Part shown: positions 16,459 to 18,355 of the stretch, one piece after another
Numbering within the stretch: position 1 is the first letter of the stretch
Layout of the letters: every line of letters starts with the position of its first letter
NCBI GenBank assembly: GCA_019411365.1
Contig: DXQT01000046.1
Location: 1 to 18,355 of the forward strand
Length of the DNA stretch: 18,355 bases
Direction of reading: 5' to 3'
Origin: Roseburia sp.
Lineage (GTDB): Bacteria; Bacillota_A; Clostridia; Lachnospirales; Lachnospiraceae
Position numbers and translations under genes: made by a program
Notes under the pieces: generated by a model
Databases searched by the model: none
Seen by the model: only the letters and a program-made list of their open reading frames with translations
What the model was told of the DNA's origin: nothing

Positions 16459-16487
16459 CTGACAAATTGCAACAAGCCGGGAATACT
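16459..16487 (+). promoter_or_regulatory. Possible promoter of the structured RNA downstream of hpf
   Basis: CTGACA (16459-16464), 17 nt, AATACT (16482-16487). Start near 16494, about 18 nt before the first stem. The -35 is the outer end of a 23-bp inverted repeat. The mirror position on the other strand has a similar CTGTCA but no -10, which favours plus-strand transcription. Confidence 0.4.
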
Positions 16488-16493
16488 TTTGTG

Positions 16494-16655
16494 ACTTTGG
16501 AAGAAAATTAGAAAATCTTAGCCTGCCTGTCTATTCACAGTGATGTTCTGCCACGGATGGCAGAACAAGGCTTCACGAGCCATGGAAGGCTCGTTGAACG
16601 CCGTTCACGTCACTCTGAGAAAATCTGACTCAGGCAAGCTTAGATTTTGTTATTT
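16494..16655 (+). ncRNA. Candidate structured RNA next to hpf
   Basis: Base-pairing by eye: outer stem P1 16512-16529 with 16631-16648 (16 of 18 paired); P2 AGTGATG/CGTCACT (16539-16545, 16608-16614); P3 GTTCTGCCA-CGGA-TGGCAGAAC (16545-16566), perfect 9 bp; P4 16569-16581 with 16588-16602, 13 bp with two single-base bulges around loop ATGGAA. A CTGAG/CTCAG hairpin (16615-16633) can compete with the end of P1. A T-rich stretch (16644-16656) follows. The fold is a multi-branched RNA, not a terminator. The raiA motif RNAs of Clostridia and other Gram-positives are named for lying near this gene type, and this is my leading guess, but I cannot confirm the consensus. Strand is inferred from the upstream promoter-like pair. 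Confidence 0.5.
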
Positions 16656-16743
16656 TCGTACAACGGAACAAAACAACCCCGGCTTGTTGTAATTTGACAG
16701 ACAAAAAACTAAAATCCACCTTTTGACACACGAGATTCCTGCC

Positions 16744-17595
16744 TTAAGCATTATGGAAAAACGACACACAGATTGCCCCCGGTCCCGCATGTGTACCGAT
16801 CGTACTCCCAATCGTGCTGATTGGCAGCTCTTTTGTCTGTCCGGTCCAGAGATCTGCGCTGTCCGCAATATACTTCCGGAGCAGTGAGTCGTCGAGCCCG
16901 CTGTAGCCTAACATATACGGCATGGAAAAATCGATACCGTTTTTATTTTTCACTTCCTGGATCAGGATGTTATTTCCGTTTTTCGATCCTCTGGCCTTTC
17001 CTAAGATCGCAACCTCACCTTTTTCAATGGCGATGACAGGCTTGATGGATAAAATATTTCCCGCCCAAGCGGCAGTCTTTGAGATGCGTCCGCCCTGTTT
17101 TAAATACTCAAGGGTATCAAAGACGGCTAAGACACAGACATCTTTCTTTTTCTCTTCGAGTTTTTCGGCGATCTCTTTCGCAGAAAGCCCCTCATCGCGC
17201 AGCTTTACGGCATAAAGGACAAGGATCTGTTCGCCCAGACATACATTTAAACTGTCAACTAATGTGATACAGTCCTCATAGCCATCAAGCGCAATGTGTG
17301 CACTCTGGTATGTACCGGATAAAAGAGAGGACAGACAGATCACAACGGCGGTATCGCCGGCTTCTTTTACTTCTTTGAATTTCGCTTCAAAATCATGTGG
17401 AGATACCTGGCTGGTCGTCGGGATTGTTCCACATTCGATCAGTTTTTCATAAAATTCTTTATGGGAAATGGTAACACCGTCTAAATATTCCGTTTCGCCA
17501 AAAATTGTTTTTAAAGGCATATAATCAAGATTTAATGCATCCGCACGTTCCTTTGTGAGATCAGATGCGGAATCAACAATAATTCGTACACTCAT
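16744..17595 (-). CDS. DegV family fatty-acid-binding protein (FakB-like)
   Basis: 283 aa. DegV/FakB proteins bind a fatty acid and present it to the kinase FakA for phosphorylation and entry to phospholipids. Family motifs: IVDSASDL at the N-terminus, PTTSQVSP (59-66), SSLLSGTYQSA (89-99), KQGGRISKTAA in the middle and THAGPGAI (His269) near the C-terminus. The frame is open to 17631, but GGAGGG (17603-17608 on plus) serves the ATG at 17595, giving the usual MSVRIIVDSASD start. No FakA is visible here. Its promoter is flanked by two palindromes that match the FabT box, which supports a role in exogenous fatty-acid use. It is monocistronic on the minus strand. Confidence 0.93.
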   Translation of the reverse strand: MSVRIIVDSASDLTKERADALNLDYMPLKTIFGETEYLDGVTISHKEFYEKLIECGTIPTTSQVSPHDFEAKFKEVKEAGDTAVVICLSSLLSGTYQSAHIALDGYEDCITLVDSLNVCLGEQILVLYAVKLRDEGLSAKEIAEKLEEKKKDVCVLAVFDTLEYLKQGGRISKTAAWAGNILSIKPVIAIEKGEVAILGKARGSKNGNNILIQEVKNKNGIDFSMPYMLGYSGLDDSLLRKYIADSADLWTGQTKELPISTIGSTIGTHAGPGAICVSFFHNA

Positions 17596-17619
17596 TTTTT
17601 TTCCCTCCGGATAAAATAG

Positions 17620-17632
17620 TTTGACTATCAAA
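17620..17632. promoter_or_regulatory. FabT-box-like operator, at the transcription start
   Basis: TTTGACTATCAAA, a palindrome with a single break (C for T), covering about +2 to +14 of the DegV-family transcript. The same core occurs again at 17675. Confidence 0.65.
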
Positions 17633-17640
17633 CAAAAATA

Positions 17641-17669
17641 AATATAAAGTATGATGAAAAGAATGTCAA
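17641..17669 (-). promoter_or_regulatory. Promoter of the DegV-family gene
   Basis: On the minus strand: TTGACA (17664-17669 on plus), exactly 17 nt, TATATT (17641-17646). Start near 17634. Near-consensus sigma-A promoter. Confidence 0.85.
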
Positions 17670-17674
17670 GATAT

Positions 17675-17687
17675 TTTGATTATCAAA
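17675..17687. promoter_or_regulatory. FabT-box-like operator, upstream of the -35
   Basis: TTTGATTATCAAA, identical over 13 bases to the core of the FabT box described in streptococci and lactococci. It lies 5 bp upstream of the DegV promoter -35, 55 bp centre to centre from the other copy. Confidence 0.68.
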
Positions 17688-17712
17688 GCATCAAAATAAA
17701 AATCAAATGTAG

Positions 17713-17741
17713 TTGACAAAAATCGACAGACATAAGATACT
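17713..17741 (+). promoter_or_regulatory. Promoter candidate for the small plus-strand ORF
   Basis: TTGACA (17713-17718), 17 nt, GATACT (17736-17741). Start near 17748. It diverges from the DegV-family promoter, and the nearer FabT-like box (17675-17687) is only 26 bp upstream of its -35. Confidence 0.5.
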
Positions 17742-17778
17742 TGTGTAGTATTAATGCCTGCATGACAGTAGTGTAAAA

Positions 17779-18084
17779 GTGGAAAATTATATAACAGAGC
17801 AGAAGAAAGCGGAAGAAATGTATAACGGGGCAGAGATTCTGGTGGATCTCGCAAGAAGGTATCCGGAACTATGGAATGAAATAGACAGGCAGTGCACTTT
17901 AAATAGAGAGCGGTATGGATTGCTCTGTGAAATATTGCTGGCGGGGGACGAGGAACGCTGTGAGGATGTGGTTGCAAAGATATACCGGTACGGGAGTATG
18001 ATCGGAAAACAGGATCTGATTGGAAGACAGATATTTTTGTGGCTGCTGCAGGCACTGAGGATGGAAGAAATCGCAATGCTGTAG
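17779..18084 (+). CDS. Small helical protein of unknown function
   Basis: 101 aa from a GTG at 17779, or 88 aa from an ATG at 17818. Neither start has a good Shine-Dalgarno (only GGAAGAA before the ATG). The peptide is charged and looks all-helical (AEEMYNGAEILVDLARRYPEL, then LWLLQALRMEEIAML at the C-terminus), soluble, with three Cys and no recognised motif. A TTGACA promoter upstream and a protein-like residue mix support coding. The opposite strand also has long open frames here, so coding is not certain. I do not recognise a family. Confidence 0.5.
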   Translation: MENYITEQKKAEEMYNGAEILVDLARRYPELWNEIDRQCTLNRERYGLLCEILLAGDEERCEDVVAKIYRYGSMIGKQDLIGRQIFLWLLQALRMEEIAML

Positions 18085-18355
18085 AAATGGGTTTTATCGT
18101 GAAAGAGGCCAGCAGCAGGCAAAGAATTTTATGAGTCAGGAATCTTTTCCGGTACGGGAAAACGGGGAATAAAAGAAAAAATGGTGCCTGCCGGGGGCAT
18201 TGCCGTGAGGCAGAAAAATAAATAAGAAAGGATGTCATGCAGGCATAAAAAGTACAAAGGAATGTGCAAATTCCTTGCCACACAAAGAAAAAAGGTATAC
18301 TCTCATCTTTGACAGTTGATTAGTTAAAAAAGTGCCACAATCCCTGTAAATACAA
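18085..18355. other. Terminal stretch without a convincing gene
   Basis: Two very short ORFs chain by an ATGA overlap near 18131 but lack ribosome-binding sites. A hairpin AAGGAAT-GTGCAA-ATTCCTT (18257-18276) has no T-run. TATACT (18296-18301) with TTGCCA (18275-18280) is a poor promoter (15-nt spacer). TTGACA at 18309 has no matching -10 in the window. It is probably the leader of a gene beyond the edge. Confidence 0.5.

Larger units (their letters stand above)
16459..16700. repeat. Long inverted repeat bounding a 242-bp structured element
   Basis: Bases 16459-16481 and 16678-16700 are inverted repeats matching at 21 of 23 positions (one mismatch pair is G-T). Inside lie a nested imperfect stem and two strong hairpins. 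No open reading frame of note and no clear target-site duplication were found, so a MITE is possible but unproved. Confidence 0.75.
16370..16743. other. 374-bp gap without a protein-coding gene
   Basis: Apart from the structured element at 16459-16700, the flanks 16370-16458 and 16701-16743 show no convincing ORF, promoter or repeat. No clear intrinsic terminator for the minus-strand DegV-family gene was found here. Confidence 0.6.

Noticed and set aside
16459..16700. Confident call of a MITE
   Set aside because: Terminal repeats exist, but no target-site duplication is visible and copy number cannot be judged from one window.
17666..18283. 205-codon open frame on the minus strand across the end of the window
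   Set aside because: It overlaps the DegV promoter and FabT-like boxes, and its Phe/Ser/Pro-rich residue mix looks like the antisense of purine-rich DNA. No ribosome-binding site supports it.

Overview
The window reads as chromosome of a gut-type, low-GC anaerobic Firmicute, most likely a Lachnospiraceae member (Roseburia/Agathobacter/Butyrivibrio-like). This rests on gene content and style: purine-rich Shine-Dalgarno sites, InlB-type surface repeats, a plant-arabinan cluster, a glycyl-radical pyruvate formate-lyase, a long-form HPF and a DUF6171-like small protein. The organism is an inference. No insertion sequence, tRNA, rRNA or CRISPR array was seen.

Layout. (1) 61-3424: a secreted lysozyme-like protein with six InlB/List_Bact repeats, followed within about 10 nt by a tRNA-dihydrouridine synthase. 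(2) 3461-9604: an arabinan-use cluster. It holds a secreted or membrane-anchored GH43 endo-arabinanase with its own promoter, an AGCS sodium:amino-acid symporter and a terminator, then a second unit with a cytoplasmic GH43 arabinofuranosidase-like enzyme, a GH51 arabinofuranosidase and a Cys-rich small protein, closed by a bidirectional terminator. (3) 9617-11126, minus strand: a YfcE-type phosphodiesterase followed by an ArsR-type regulator with a large beta-rich C-terminal domain. The regulator converges on the arabinan cluster and is its likely local sensor (inference). (4) 11178-12159: a PAS-GGDEF diguanylate cyclase. (5) 12185-15574: pflB-pflA, preceded by a ZTP (pfl-motif) riboswitch with an overlapping intrinsic terminator, then by a second strong promoter. 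(6) 15682-16369: hpf with a strong promoter and terminator, then a 242-bp structured element (16459-16700) that looks like a non-coding RNA locus. (7) 16744-17687, minus strand: a DegV/FakB-type fatty-acid-binding protein whose promoter lies between two FabT-box-like palindromes. (8) 17713-18355: a small unrecognised ORF and an apparently non-coding tail.

How the parts work together. The extracellular arabinanase would cut arabinan to oligomers, and the intracellular GH43 and GH51 enzymes would release arabinose. No sugar transporter is present here, so import must be encoded elsewhere. The clearest regulatory story is at pflB. PFL makes formate, which feeds 10-formyl-tetrahydrofolate, and ZTP/ZMP accumulates when 10-formyl-THF is short, so a ZTP riboswitch would raise PFL when one-carbon units run low. 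The DegV promoter suggests a fatty-acid regulon. The structured element beside hpf is the most interesting unexplained feature.
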